Below, one piece after another: positions 23,668-31,199 of a DNA stretch of 42,248 nucleotides. Numbering within the stretch: position 1 is the first letter of the stretch; every line of letters begins with the position of its first letter. The position numbers and the translations under genes are program-made. Under the pieces are notes generated by a model. The model worked only from the letters and a program-made list of their open reading frames with translations. It did not search any database and had not been told where the DNA came from. The DNA is taken from positions 1 through 42,248 of the forward strand of contig JBFGCM010000022.1 in assembly GCA_041581135.1 (NCBI GenBank), in the 5' to 3' direction. The stretch is from JBFGCM01 sp041581135. GTDB lineage: Bacteria; Actinomycetota; Acidimicrobiia; Spongiisociales; UBA5794.

Positions 23668-24069
23668 TCAGCGAAAGAGTTTCGGGTACTCGATGGCGGG
23701 GCAACGGTCCATGGCGACGTGAAGCCCTGCCGCTTCGGCGCGCGCGGCCGCCTCGTGATCGATCACACCGAGCTGCATCCAGACCGCCTTCGCCCCGATG
23801 GCGATGGCCTCGTCGACATGGGCCCCTGCCTTGGAGGACCGCCGGAATATGTCGACCACGTCCACCGGCTCCGGGATGTCGGCCAGGGTGCCGTACACGG
23901 TCTCTCCCAGGATGGTCTCACCGGCGTGCGTGGGGTTCACAGGGATCACCCGGTAGCCCCTGGCCTGGAGAAAACGCGCCACCCGATGACTCGGCCGACT
24001 CGCCCGCGGGGACAGCCCGACGACGGCGAAGGTCGAGGCCTCTTCGAGTATCTCTTTCGTCTCGTTCAC
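23668..24069 (-). CDS. CoA-binding domain protein (YccU type)
   Basis: 133 residues, single CoA-binding Rossmann domain. Visible are F-A-V-V-G-L-S-P-R-A-S-R-P-S-H-R-V-A, G-Y-R-V-I-P-V-N-P-T, V-D-V-V-D-I-F-R-R-S and A-V-W-M-Q-L-G-V. The GTG at 24069 is chosen because TACGGT ends 7 nt upstream; a GTG at 24078 lies partly within this -10 box. Function is uncertain across the family. It is divergent by 47 bp from the predicted selenoprotein operon. Confidence 0.88.
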   Translation of the reverse strand: MNETKEILEEASTFAVVGLSPRASRPSHRVARFLQARGYRVIPVNPTHAGETILGETVYGTLADIPEPVDVVDIFRRSSKAGAHVDEAIAIGAKAVWMQLGVIDHEAAARAEAAGLHVAMDRCPAIEYPKLFR

Positions 24070-24076
24070 CCCACGC

Positions 24077-24082
24077 ACCGTA
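24077..24082 (-). promoter_or_regulatory. -10 box TACGGT, leaderless start of the CoA-binding gene
   Basis: On the minus strand TACGGT ends 7 nt before the GTG at 24069. It lies back to back with the start of the divergent operon, whose own candidate box TACTGT (24101-24106) sits 10 nt before the ATG at 24117. Confidence 0.45.
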
Positions 24083-24116
24083 CAGCACGACGGTGGGGAG
24101 TACTGTCGTACTCCGC

Positions 24117-24521
24117 ATGGTCACGATCCCATGGCGCATCGGACTGGGCTGGCTGGTCGGACGGTGGTGGCTGCTCCTCACCACGCAGCTGCCAGACGGC
24201 TCACAGCGGCACACGCTGCTCCCCTACCGCTTCGGGGGCGGCAACTTCTACGTGCCGGGCGACGGCCCCTGGATGGCGGACCTCGACAAGCGAACCGCCA
24301 CCATCCAGGCCCATCCCGGCCCGCGCAGCGTCCGAGGACGGGTCATCACCGATCCCAAGGAAGAAGCCGTGGCCCGCTCGCTCGGTCCCATCCCCGCACG
24401 GCAGGTGGTCGTGTTCGAGGCGACGGGTGAACCCGCCCCGGCGATGGTGGCGCCCGACTACGTCTGGGTGTGGGCGTTCGTCCCGACGCTGTGGTGGGCG
24501 CGCCGCAGGCTCCGCCCATGA
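24117..24521 (+). CDS. small protein resembling DUF385/Ddn-type split-barrel oxidoreductases
   Basis: 134 residues. The strand-rich middle L-L-L-T-T-Q-L-P-D-G-S-Q-R-H-T-L-L-P-Y-R-F-G-G-G-N-F-Y-V-P, followed by W-M-A-D-L and A-T-I-Q-A-H-P-G-P, recalls the F420-dependent Ddn-like family (L-L-L-T-T-x-G-R-x-S-G...). The match is partial and the family assignment tentative. Its TGA overlaps the ATG of the predicted selenoprotein (ATGA), so it opens a three-gene redox operon. Confidence 0.5.
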   Translation: MVTIPWRIGLGWLVGRWWLLLTTQLPDGSQRHTLLPYRFGGGNFYVPGDGPWMADLDKRTATIQAHPGPRSVRGRVITDPKEEAVARSLGPIPARQVVVFEATGEPAPAMVAPDYVWVWAFVPTLWWARRRLRP

Positions 24522-25039
24522 CCCGATCATTGGCCGGCGTCCGGGTGGAGACACCGGAGGGGATCGAGGTCGAACTCCCGGTCACCGAGCCGACGCTGTG
24601 GATCCTGGTGAGGTACTTCGGCTGAGCGGCGTGCCTCGACATGCTGGCGCAGGTTGCGGCAGCCCGCTCCGACATCGAACAACTCGGCTTCATCGTGGCC
24701 GGCATCGGCCCTGCAGCCCACTACCAAGCGCAGGTGCTGGAGCCGCGCCTCGGGTTTCCGCTGTTCGTCGACCCGCAGCGGCGCACGTACGAGCGAGTCC
24801 ACATCGGCCGCCAGTCGCTGCTTCGCTACCTCCTCAACCTGCCGGCCTGGTGGCGGTGGCTCCGTGCCTTCGTGCGCCGCCGAAGGCAGTACCGCATCAC
24901 CGGCCACTACTCGACGCTGCCCGGCGTCGTCGTGACCGCCCCCGGCGGGGCCGTCACCTGGCTGCACCGGGGCACCGGGCTGGGCGACTATCCCCCGCTC
25001 ACCGATGTTCTCCGACGCCTCGAAGGGAACAACTCGTGA
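24518..25039 (+). CDS. predicted selenoprotein: PRXL2/AhpC-like peroxiredoxin with U-x-x-C (TGA = Sec36)
   Basis: One continuous frame of 173 residues interrupted only by TGA at 24623-24625. The reading across it is W-I-L-V-R-Y-F-G-U36-A-A-C39-L-D-M-L, exactly where PRXL2/AhpC-TSA-like proteins carry R-x-F-G-C-x-x-C-R-E. Downstream family features continue in the same frame: G-F-I-V-A-G-I-G, F-P-L-F-V-D-P-Q-R-R-T-Y, the long basic loop, and G-G-A-V-T-W-L-H-R-G. A SECIS-like hairpin follows at 24643-24663. The start overlaps the upstream stop (ATGA). The alternative is a nonsense mutation, but the exact position, coupling and hairpin argue against it. Expected role: thiol/selenol peroxidase or disulfide reductase. 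It depends on selABCD elsewhere. Confidence 0.8.
24643..24663 (+). promoter_or_regulatory. bacterial SECIS-like hairpin after TGA of the peroxiredoxin-like gene
   Basis: GCTG-G-CGCA pairs with TGCG-G-CAGC around a GGT loop, with one G-G mismatch. The loop begins 26 nt after the TGA and starts with G, as bacterial SECIS elements require for SelB binding. It lies inside the coding region, as is normal in bacteria. Confidence 0.65.
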
Positions 25040-25060
25040 CCTCGTGCCGTTGCATGCGCC

Positions 25061-25834
25061 GTGGCTGAGTCACCGAGTCCGAACGTCCTCCAAGCCGCCT
25101 GGTCCATCCTGGGTGCGCTGCGAACGCGCCGCCCCCGACCGACGGGAGTCGTCGAGGCCGAGCACGACGACCTGGGCGCGATCCTCGTGGCGCTCCGCCA
25201 CGACGGCGTCCCGGCTCTCGATCGGCGGGCCCTGGCTGCCTACCGCGACCGACTGGAGTCACTGAACCCCGACGACATGAGCCGCCCCCATGCGCTGGCG
25301 TTCTGGATGAACCTCTACAACGCAGGCGCCCTCGACCTGGCAGCCGAAGCACACGCCACCGGAACTCCGACCGTGTTGGACGTCCCGGGCAGGTTCGAAC
25401 GACCCTGGGCGACCATCGACGGCGAGCACCTCTCCCTCGACGACATCGAGCACGGCAAGATTCGGCGGTTCGGCGATCCCCGCATCCACGGTGCGCTCGT
25501 CTGCGGATCTGCGTCGTGCCCGACGCTACGCCACGAGCCGTTCACCGGGAACGACATCCACGCCCAGCTCGACGACCAGCTCCGGACGTTTCTGGCGGCC
25601 GGCGGCGCCCTCCGGCGGGATGACCGGCTGTCCCTGTCACGGGTGTTCCTCTGGTACGGGTCGGATTTCGTCAGACCGCACCGGATGCCGACGTTCATTC
25701 CCTCGGACCGGCGGAGGGTGGCCGTGGCCCTCACTCCGTGGATGAACGCCGAGCTGGCGGCATGGGTCAGGGTGACCAAGCCACAGATCGAGTTCCAGCC
25801 CTACGACTGGGGACTCAGCTGCTCCATCGGTTGA
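25061..25834 (+). CDS. DUF547 domain protein
   Basis: 257 residues, single DUF547 domain with no signal peptide. Visible are A-L-A-F-W-M-N-L-Y-N-A-G-A-L, S-L-D-D-I-E-H-G-K-I-R-R, D-P-R-I-H-G-A-L-V-C-G-S-A-S-C-P-T-L-R and F-L-W-Y-G-S-D-F. The fold is cysteine-peptidase-like, but the function is not established. It begins with GTG 21 bp after the selenoprotein stop and in the same frame, with no intervening stop, so the two are very probably co-transcribed. The shared redox theme (C-G-S-A-S-C-P) fits the neighbour. Its end overlaps the convergent membrane protein gene by 34 bp. Confidence 0.88.
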   Translation: MAESPSPNVLQAAWSILGALRTRRPRPTGVVEAEHDDLGAILVALRHDGVPALDRRALAAYRDRLESLNPDDMSRPHALAFWMNLYNAGALDLAAEAHATGTPTVLDVPGRFERPWATIDGEHLSLDDIEHGKIRRFGDPRIHGALVCGSASCPTLRHEPFTGNDIHAQLDDQLRTFLAAGGALRRDDRLSLSRVFLWYGSDFVRPHRMPTFIPSDRRRVAVALTPWMNAELAAWVRVTKPQIEFQPYDWGLSCSIG

Positions 25835-26448
25835 GGCGTGGGGCTGTGGCGCAACCCCACGACCAGTACGACACCGGCCACGATCGCGGCCATCACGTCG
25901 AACGGAATGACCAGCCGCATCAGCTCGCTGCCTCGGAGCAGCCAGCCACCATCCTCGGCGAGGCCGACGACGCGCAAGTAGTTCCACACGGAGAGCACAC
26001 ACAACACGCCCAGGGTGGTGCCACCGAGGCGCGCCGCCGCCGCACCCCGCCAGGCGTAGAGGCCGACCACGACGGCGGTTGCCGCCCACGCGATGTCGAG
26101 TGCCGACAGCAGCTGCAGGTACTGCAATGACGGTTGGAGACGCAAGGCGGCGCCCGAAGCCATCGTGACGACGCCGGTGAACCCGGTGACGAGTAGCACG
26201 ACGGTGACGCCCGCAGCCAGCCGCCGCGTCGTCGCCCGCCACCGCGTACCTGCAAACCAGCTGCCATCGACCAGCGGCACCACCCTCATGGCGAGAGCGA
26301 TGGCGAACAGCACCAGAGCGCTGAGATGCGCCACGAACACCCCGGTGCGGGACCACGACGTCGGTGTGGCCAGCAGCGGCAGCGATGCGATGGATCCTCC
26401 GAGCACCCACGGCAGGGCTCGAACCATGGCGGTCTCCAGCTGCGACAT
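25801..26448 (-). CDS. hypothetical multi-pass membrane protein
   Basis: 215 residues with about six predicted helices, for example H-L-S-A-L-V-L-F-A-I-A-L-A-M, A-A-G-V-T-V-V-L-L-V-T-G-F-T-G-V-V and I-V-A-G-V-V-L-V-V-G-L. No family is recognised. The ATG at 26448 has TAGGGT ending 6 nt upstream, so it is probably leaderless. It overlaps the DUF547 gene tail to tail. Confidence 0.65.
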   Translation of the reverse strand: MSQLETAMVRALPWVLGGSIASLPLLATPTSWSRTGVFVAHLSALVLFAIALAMRVVPLVDGSWFAGTRWRATTRRLAAGVTVVLLVTGFTGVVTMASGAALRLQPSLQYLQLLSALDIAWAATAVVVGLYAWRGAAAARLGGTTLGVLCVLSVWNYLRVVGLAEDGGWLLRGSELMRLVIPFDVMAAIVAGVVLVVGLRHSPTPQPMEQLSPQS

Positions 26449-26454
26449 GCCACC

Positions 26455-26460
26455 ACCCTA
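26455..26460 (-). promoter_or_regulatory. -10 box TAGGGT, leaderless start of the membrane protein gene
   Basis: On the minus strand TAGGGT ends 6 nt before the ATG at 26448. Confidence 0.45.
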
Positions 26461-26487
26461 GGGAGTACCCGCCACCGAGCCGACCGG

Positions 26488-27357
26488 CTACTCAGCCGGC
26501 GCCCGTGCCTCGGTGATACGCGCCTGGGCGGTCTCGAGGTAGGCCTCCTCGGTGTCGTAGCCCACATAGTGCCGGCCGGTCTCCACGGCAGCGACCGCAG
26601 TGCTGCCGGCACCCATGAAAGGATCGAGGACCAGGTCGTCCCGGAAGGTGTAGAGCTCGATGAGCCGGCGAGGTAGTGCCACGGGGAACGGCGCGGGGTG
26701 GCCGACCCGTTTGGCGGATTCGGGCTGGATGTTCCACACCGACACGGTGGCATCGAGGAACTCGTCCTTGTCGATGGAGTCCTCGCCGGCTCGTACCCGG
26801 CGGTACGACTCCTTGGAGGCGACGATCACGTACTCGTGCAAGTCCCGCAGCGTCGGGTTCTTCGCCGACTGCCACGAGCCCCACGCACACGAACCGCCGG
26901 CAGCTTTTGCCTTTTGCCAGATGATCTCACCGCGCAGCAAGTAGCCGATGTCCGAGAGGATCGAAGCCACGTGGTGGTTGAGCGGCAGGTAGGGCTTGCG
27001 GCCCAGGTTGGCGACGTTCACCGCCACGCGGCCCCCCGGCTCGAGGACTCGGTATGTCTCGGCGAACACCCGGTGCAGCAGCGCCAAATACTCGTCGAGG
27101 CTGAGGTCACTGTCGTAATCCTTGCCCACGTTGTAGGGAGGTGACGTGACCATGAGCGCCACACACCCACCCGGCAGTTGCTGCATCCGCTCCGACGACT
27201 GGCAGAAGAGCCGGTCGAGGACCTGCGCAGGAGGGTCGGCCAGCTTCGACGTCGTGCCCAGCCTGCGCGCCGCCTCGGACATCCGGCGTGAGTAGAACGA
27301 CGAGGCGTCGTGGCTCTCGCGCTTGCCTGCGCCAAAACTGGCGGTACTGGTACCCAC
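26488..27357 (-). CDS. site-specific DNA methyltransferase (beta-class N6-adenine or N4-cytosine)
   Basis: 289 residues. Catalytic motif IV T-S-P-P-Y (71-75) precedes the AdoMet motif D-P-F-M-G-A-G-S-T (245-253), the order of beta-class amino-methyltransferases. It would methylate adenine N6 or cytosine N4 in a specific DNA site. No restriction endonuclease gene lies next to it, so it looks like an orphan enzyme, perhaps regulatory like CcrM. The GTG at 27357 has TACGGT 8 nt upstream (27366-27371). A later in-frame ATG (27282, M26) is the alternative start. Confidence 0.9.
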   Translation of the reverse strand: MGTSTASFGAGKRESHDASSFYSRRMSEAARRLGTTSKLADPPAQVLDRLFCQSSERMQQLPGGCVALMVTSPPYNVGKDYDSDLSLDEYLALLHRVFAETYRVLEPGGRVAVNVANLGRKPYLPLNHHVASILSDIGYLLRGEIIWQKAKAAGGSCAWGSWQSAKNPTLRDLHEYVIVASKESYRRVRAGEDSIDKDEFLDATVSVWNIQPESAKRVGHPAPFPVALPRRLIELYTFRDDLVLDPFMGAGSTAVAAVETGRHYVGYDTEEAYLETAQARITEARAPAE

Positions 27358-27413
27358 GGCCCGTCACCGTAGCATCGCGCTCGCGCGCCGCCGGGGAGGG
27401 TGTGGGCTGCGGC

Positions 27414-28223
27414 TCAGGTGGCCGACGTGTAGCTTCCGAGGACCCGCAAGTGGGCGAGTGTTGCCGGGGGCGGGTCGATGACGCGGCGCAGACCCTCCTC
27501 TCCGGGCTCGTGGACGAAGTCCACGAAGAAGCGATAGCTCCAGGCTGCGTCGCTGGGGCGGGACTCGATTCGGGTGAGGTTGGCGCCGCGAAGCCCCAGT
27601 TCCGTGAGAGCCAGCGCCAATGCTCCCGGGGTGTGCCCGGTCGTGAAAACGACGGTCGTCTTGTCGTCGCTCGGACCCACATCCGGCTCGCCGGACGCCA
27701 ACACGACGAACCGGGTGGTGTTGTGCTCCCGGTCCATGACGTTCTCGCGGAGCACGATGAGTCCGTGTGCCGTTCCGGCTTCGATCGGAGCGAGCGCGGC
27801 GGTCGCCGGGTCCTGTGACTCGGCCACCTCCCGAACCGCTCCGGCGGTGTCATGTGCCGGTTCGGGCCAGATGCCCAGCTCAGTGAGTGTGGCCTCGGCC
27901 TGCGACAAGGCCTCGGGATGCGACTTGACGGTCTTGACGTCCTCCACCGTCGCCCCCGGCACACCCAAGAGGGCATGGCGCACCTCGATGAGGTGCTCGG
28001 CGAGGATCGAGATGGGTTCGGACGCCAACCGATCGAGCACCGGGAGGACGCTGCCCGTCGTCGAGTTCTCCACGGGCAACACGAGGCGGGCCACGTCGCT
28101 GTTGCTGAGCGCGGCGAACGCCTCCACGAAGCTGGGGTAACCGATCCACTCCGCCTGGCGGAAGAGCTGGCGGGTGGCCCGGTAGCTGTAGGAGTGATCC
28201 TCGCCCTGGTAGCCGACCTTCAT
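27414..28223 (-). CDS. pheA: prephenate dehydratase
   Basis: 269 residues. The catalytic domain (1-180) has V-G-Y-Q-G-E-D-H-S-Y-S, V-L-P-V-E-N-S-T-T-G-S-V and the active-site H-N-T-T-R-F, a variant of the usual N-x-T-R-F. The C-terminal ACT domain (about 185-265) has G-A-L-A-L-A-L and N-L-T-R-I-E-S-R-P, the phenylalanine-binding signature E-S-R-P. It converts prephenate to phenylpyruvate and is expected to be inhibited by Phe. The ATG at 28223 has TACGCT ending 8 nt upstream. It is divergent from the VOC gene by 54 bp. Confidence 0.93.
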   Translation of the reverse strand: MKVGYQGEDHSYSYRATRQLFRQAEWIGYPSFVEAFAALSNSDVARLVLPVENSTTGSVLPVLDRLASEPISILAEHLIEVRHALLGVPGATVEDVKTVKSHPEALSQAEATLTELGIWPEPAHDTAGAVREVAESQDPATAALAPIEAGTAHGLIVLRENVMDREHNTTRFVVLASGEPDVGPSDDKTTVVFTTGHTPGALALALTELGLRGANLTRIESRPSDAAWSYRFFVDFVHEPGEEGLRRVIDPPPATLAHLRVLGSYTSAT

Positions 28224-28231
28224 GGGCCGGG

Positions 28232-28237
28232 AGCGTA
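28232..28237 (-). promoter_or_regulatory. -10 box TACGCT upstream of pheA
   Basis: On the minus strand TACGCT ends 8 nt before the ATG at 28223, with no ribosome site. It lies back to back with the promoter of the divergent VOC gene. Confidence 0.4.
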
Positions 28238-28265
28238 GCGGCGCCATGGGAGGGTCCCTACTTGG

Positions 28266-28271
28266 TACGGT
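28266..28271 (+). promoter_or_regulatory. -10 box TACGGT, leaderless start of the VOC gene
   Basis: TACGGT ends 6 nt before the ATG at 28278. The TTG in CTTGG immediately upstream is too close to be a -35 element. Confidence 0.5.
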
Positions 28272-28277
28272 TCGGGA

Positions 28278-28625
28278 ATGGCGATCATCGGTGCCCACAT
28301 GTTGCTCTACACACCCGAGGCCGAGGCCCTTCGCGCCACCCTGCGCGACGTGCTCGGATTGCCTCACGTCGACGCGGGCGAGGGATGGCTGATCTTCGGG
28401 CTCCCACCTAGCGAGCTCGGTGTGCATCCCAGCGACGGTGCCACCAGTCACCAGATCACGTTCATGTGCGACGACATAGAAGCGACGGTTGCCGAACTCG
28501 TGGAGCGCGGCATCGAGTTCGCCGACCAGCCGAAGGACGTCGGATTCGGTATCGAGACCACCATGATCCTGCCCGGAGGCGTCCAGGTGATGCTGTACGA
28601 GCCCCGCCACCCCACCGCCATCTGA
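28278..28625 (+). CDS. VOC (glyoxalase/bleomycin-resistance) superfamily protein
   Basis: 115 residues, two beta-alpha-beta-beta-beta modules. Visible are H-M-L-L-Y-T-P-E-A-E-A-L-R-A-T-L-R-D-V-L-G-L, then H-Q-I-T-F-M-C-D-D-I-E-A-T-V-A-E-L-V-E-R-G and I-L-P-G-G-V-Q-V-M-L-Y-E-P. Possible metal ligands are H7, H58 and the Glu in Y-E-P. The substrate is unknown. It may be co-transcribed with the DUF3179 lipoprotein 53 bp downstream. Confidence 0.85.
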   Translation: MAIIGAHMLLYTPEAEALRATLRDVLGLPHVDAGEGWLIFGLPPSELGVHPSDGATSHQITFMCDDIEATVAELVERGIEFADQPKDVGFGIETTMILPGGVQVMLYEPRHPTAI

Positions 28626-28678
28626 CCACGCAGCCGTCGCTCCAGCTACGCCCGACCATCACCGATAATGAGCGAACC

Positions 28679-29809
28679 ATGCACCGGTTCTCCGCCTTCC
28701 TCGCACTCGGGCTGCTCGCTGCCGCATGCTCCGGCACCGCTTCGGCGCCTGACACCACGGCAGCGGCTACTCCGACCGTTCCCACCGCGCCCACCACAAC
28801 CGCCTCACCACCGACCACCAGCGGCGACGAAGTCGCCGCGGCATCGACGACAACCCTGACGCTCCCGGAGACCCGCGACGCCGGTCGCCGCCGCGGCAGC
28901 AGCTTCCCGTCGCTCGATGACCCGCGCATGATTCCCGTGCAGCAAGCCACGTGGATCGATGCCCAGGATGTGGTGCTGGGACTGGTAGCGCCTGACGGGG
29001 AAGCCCACGCGTACCCGGTGAACCAGATGACGTTTCACCACATCGCCAACACGACGGTCGCCGGCGAGCCCTACCTCGTCACCTACTGAGTGGTCTGCTC
29101 CAGCGGGATCAGTTTCGATCCCGTCGTCGCCGGGGAACGGCTCTTCTTCGATGTCGCCGGAATCCACAACGGGGTGTTCTCCATGCGCGACCGCACCACG
29201 GGCTCGGTGTGGACCCACTTCGACGGCACCATCATCCAGGGCCCGCTGACCGACGACGACGTGCAGCTGGAGATCGTCCCGACGCTGCATCTGCGTTGGG
29301 AGGACTGGGTGTCCGCCTACCCCGACAGCGTCGTTCTGGACTGGTACCCGGAGTACGCAGCCGCCTACAAGGACGTCGAACCCGGGGGAGGCGGGCTCGG
29401 CGGCAACTTCCTGCAGTCGCTCGACGAACTCGACGAACGCCTACCCCAGAACACGCTGGTCATCGGCGTCGACACCGGCACGGCGTCGCGGGCCTATGTG
29501 CTGTCCGATTTCGGCGACGCCCCCACCGTGCTCTCCGACACGATCGGCGGTATGGAGGTCGTCGTCATCGTCGACGCCGCCGACACATTCGGCATCGCGT
29601 TCGCCGCCGAGCTCGACGGCGCATCCATCGACCTCGGCTGGGGTCCCGACGGCACCATCGTCGACGGCACCGGATCGGTATGGGATCCAAGCGGCAAGGC
29701 CGTCTCCGGACCCCTTGCCGGCCGGCAGCTCGAGTTCGTGACGTCGTTCGTCACCGAGTGGTACGGCTGGGCGGCCTTTCATCCCGACACCGACATCTAC
29801 GGTCGGTAG
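28679..29809 (+). CDS. predicted selenoprotein: DUF3179 lipoprotein with U-x-x-C (TGA = Sec137)
   Basis: One frame of 376 residues interrupted only by TGA at 29087-29089. The N-terminal signal ends in L-L-A-A-A-C-S-G, a good lipobox, and is followed by a Thr/Pro/Ala linker. The DUF3179 domain reads A-Y-P-V-N-Q-M-T-F-H-H-I-A-N, P-Y-L-V-T-Y-U137-V-V-C140-S-S-G-I-S-F-D, then S-V-W-T-H-F-D-G. Family members carry V-T-Y-C-P-L-C-x-x-G at this site, so TGA replaces the first conserved Cys. A SECIS-like hairpin follows at 29104-29123. Without readthrough, translation would end just before the motif and the second half would have no start signal of its own. Function is unknown; a surface thiol/selenol redox role is inferred. 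Confidence 0.8.
29104..29123 (+). promoter_or_regulatory. bacterial SECIS-like hairpin after TGA of the DUF3179 gene
   Basis: A perfect 7-bp stem, CGGGATC pairing with GATCCCG, encloses the six-base loop AGTTTC. The loop starts 21 nt after the TGA and has G in its second position followed by T, as in known bacterial SECIS loops. Confidence 0.75.
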
Positions 29810-29830
29810 GCCGCACCGACGTTTCCCCGG

Positions 29831-31096
29831 TCACTTCGACCGCTTGCGCGACATCGTCAGCGCCATCGTCACCAAGCCCCGCGCCGGCACCGCCAAGGCC
29901 TTGGCCGTCTTGTCCACCGGGATCGACCACCGCACTCCGAGCCAATACGCCACGAACAGCGCGAGCGCGCTGTGGATGCCGACGAGGCTCCAGAAGAAGC
30001 CGTTGGTACCGACGACAGCCAGCGCCGCCGCGGCCGCCAACGGACCGAAGATCGCCCCAACGCCCACCATGAACACGAAGGTGCTCGCCGCCGGCACGCG
30101 CAGCTCGTCGGGAATGATGTCGTTGTAGTGGGCAAGCGCCACCGAGTACATGGGAAAGGACATCCCCCCGTACAGCGCGATGAGGCCCATCATCGTGGCG
30201 CTTCCCGGCTGGACACCGGTCGACGTCAGCGCAACCAGCGCCGCAGCGAACGTGACCACGAACAGCACCCGGCGCCTGGAGAACCGGTCCGAAGCAGACC
30301 CCACGGGAGCCTGGAGCAGAACGCTGCCGACGATCGCGGCCCCCATGAAGAGTGCCACCCGCGTGAGCGACATCCCGGCGCGAACCGCGTACACCGCGCC
30401 GATTCCGAAGAACGCGCCGTTCGCCATGCCCGTGGCGAAACCGGCCACGATGCCCACCGGGGCCAGTCGATAGACCTCCCCGAATCGGGCACGCACCTGT
30501 TCGGGGAGGGACGGGGCCGCCACCGGGGCCAGCGCCATCGGCACCACGGCTAGCGACACCAGCACCGAGGCCACGATGAACAGGGTGAACCCCGCCGGGT
30601 CTGCCACCGAGATGAGCAGCTGACCCGCCCCGAGGCCACCCATCACCACGATCAGGTAGACCGACAGCAGACGACCTCGCGTGGCGTTGGTGGCCCGGGC
30701 ATTGAGCCAGCTCTCGGCCACCACGTAGATGCCCGCCATGGAGAGACCCGTCAGAAATCGCATCGCCGCCCACGTGACAGGCTCGACGATGAGCGCATGG
30801 ATCAACACCGCGGTCGAGGCGATCGAGGCGAGTGCCGTGAACACACGGATGTGACCCACACCGCCGAGGAAGCGGGGCGCGGCGGTGGACCCGAGCAGAA
30901 ATCCGACGTAGTACGACGCCATGACGATGCCGATGGTCACCGTCCCGAACCCCTCCAGCTCGGAGCGCACACCGAGCAGCGTGCCCTGCAGGCCATTGCC
31001 GATCATGACCATGCCGACGCCGAGGAACAGCACCCACATGGTGCCGGCCGTGCGCACGTGGCCGGCCGCAGGCGGAGCTTCGAGTGGTTGAGCCAT
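29831..31096 (-). CDS. MFS transporter
   Basis: 421 residues, twelve predicted membrane helices in two six-helix halves. The loop between helices 2 and 3 has a degenerate motif (G-S-T-A-A-P-R-F-L-G-G-V-G), and the second half has G-S-A-S-D-R-F-S-R-R-R-V. This layout recalls the YcaD/UMF-like branch of MFS. The substrate is not predictable. I chose the ATG at 31096 because AGGGGA sits 5 nt upstream; the frame from 31174 lacks family similarity. It is convergent with the DUF3179 gene, with 21 bp between stops. Confidence 0.85.
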   Translation of the reverse strand: MAQPLEAPPAAGHVRTAGTMWVLFLGVGMVMIGNGLQGTLLGVRSELEGFGTVTIGIVMASYYVGFLLGSTAAPRFLGGVGHIRVFTALASIASTAVLIHALIVEPVTWAAMRFLTGLSMAGIYVVAESWLNARATNATRGRLLSVYLIVVMGGLGAGQLLISVADPAGFTLFIVASVLVSLAVVPMALAPVAAPSLPEQVRARFGEVYRLAPVGIVAGFATGMANGAFFGIGAVYAVRAGMSLTRVALFMGAAIVGSVLLQAPVGSASDRFSRRRVLFVVTFAAALVALTSTGVQPGSATMMGLIALYGGMSFPMYSVALAHYNDIIPDELRVPAASTFVFMVGVGAIFGPLAAAAALAVVGTNGFFWSLVGIHSALALFVAYWLGVRWSIPVDKTAKALAVPARGLVTMALTMSRKRSK

Positions 31097-31199
31097 GGGA
31101 TCCCCTAGAGGTGGCCACAGTCTGGTACTGCGGCGGCGAAGCGCGTGCACTCTATCGGGTATGCCGAGTTCCACAATGTGGGCCTGTTCCGCATCCTGA

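Noticed and set aside
22572..24521. 649-codon plus-strand frame across the P450 and CoA-binding genes.
   Set aside because: Arg/His-rich shadow. The real genes are on the other strand, and only its last 134 codons might be confused with the true gene at 24117-24521, which is in that same frame.
25037..25061. The TGA ending the peroxiredoxin-like gene is in frame with DUF547, so the two could be one protein with a second Sec.
   Set aside because: It falls after the natural end of the domain, no Cys-containing motif aligns there, no good hairpin was seen, and DUF547 has its own GTG start.
24623..29089. The two in-frame TGAs as sequencing errors or ordinary nonsense mutations.
   Set aside because: Both replace the first Cys of a CxxC in unrelated families, and both have SECIS-like hairpins at proper distance. 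Chance is a poor explanation, though only the whole genome can settle it.
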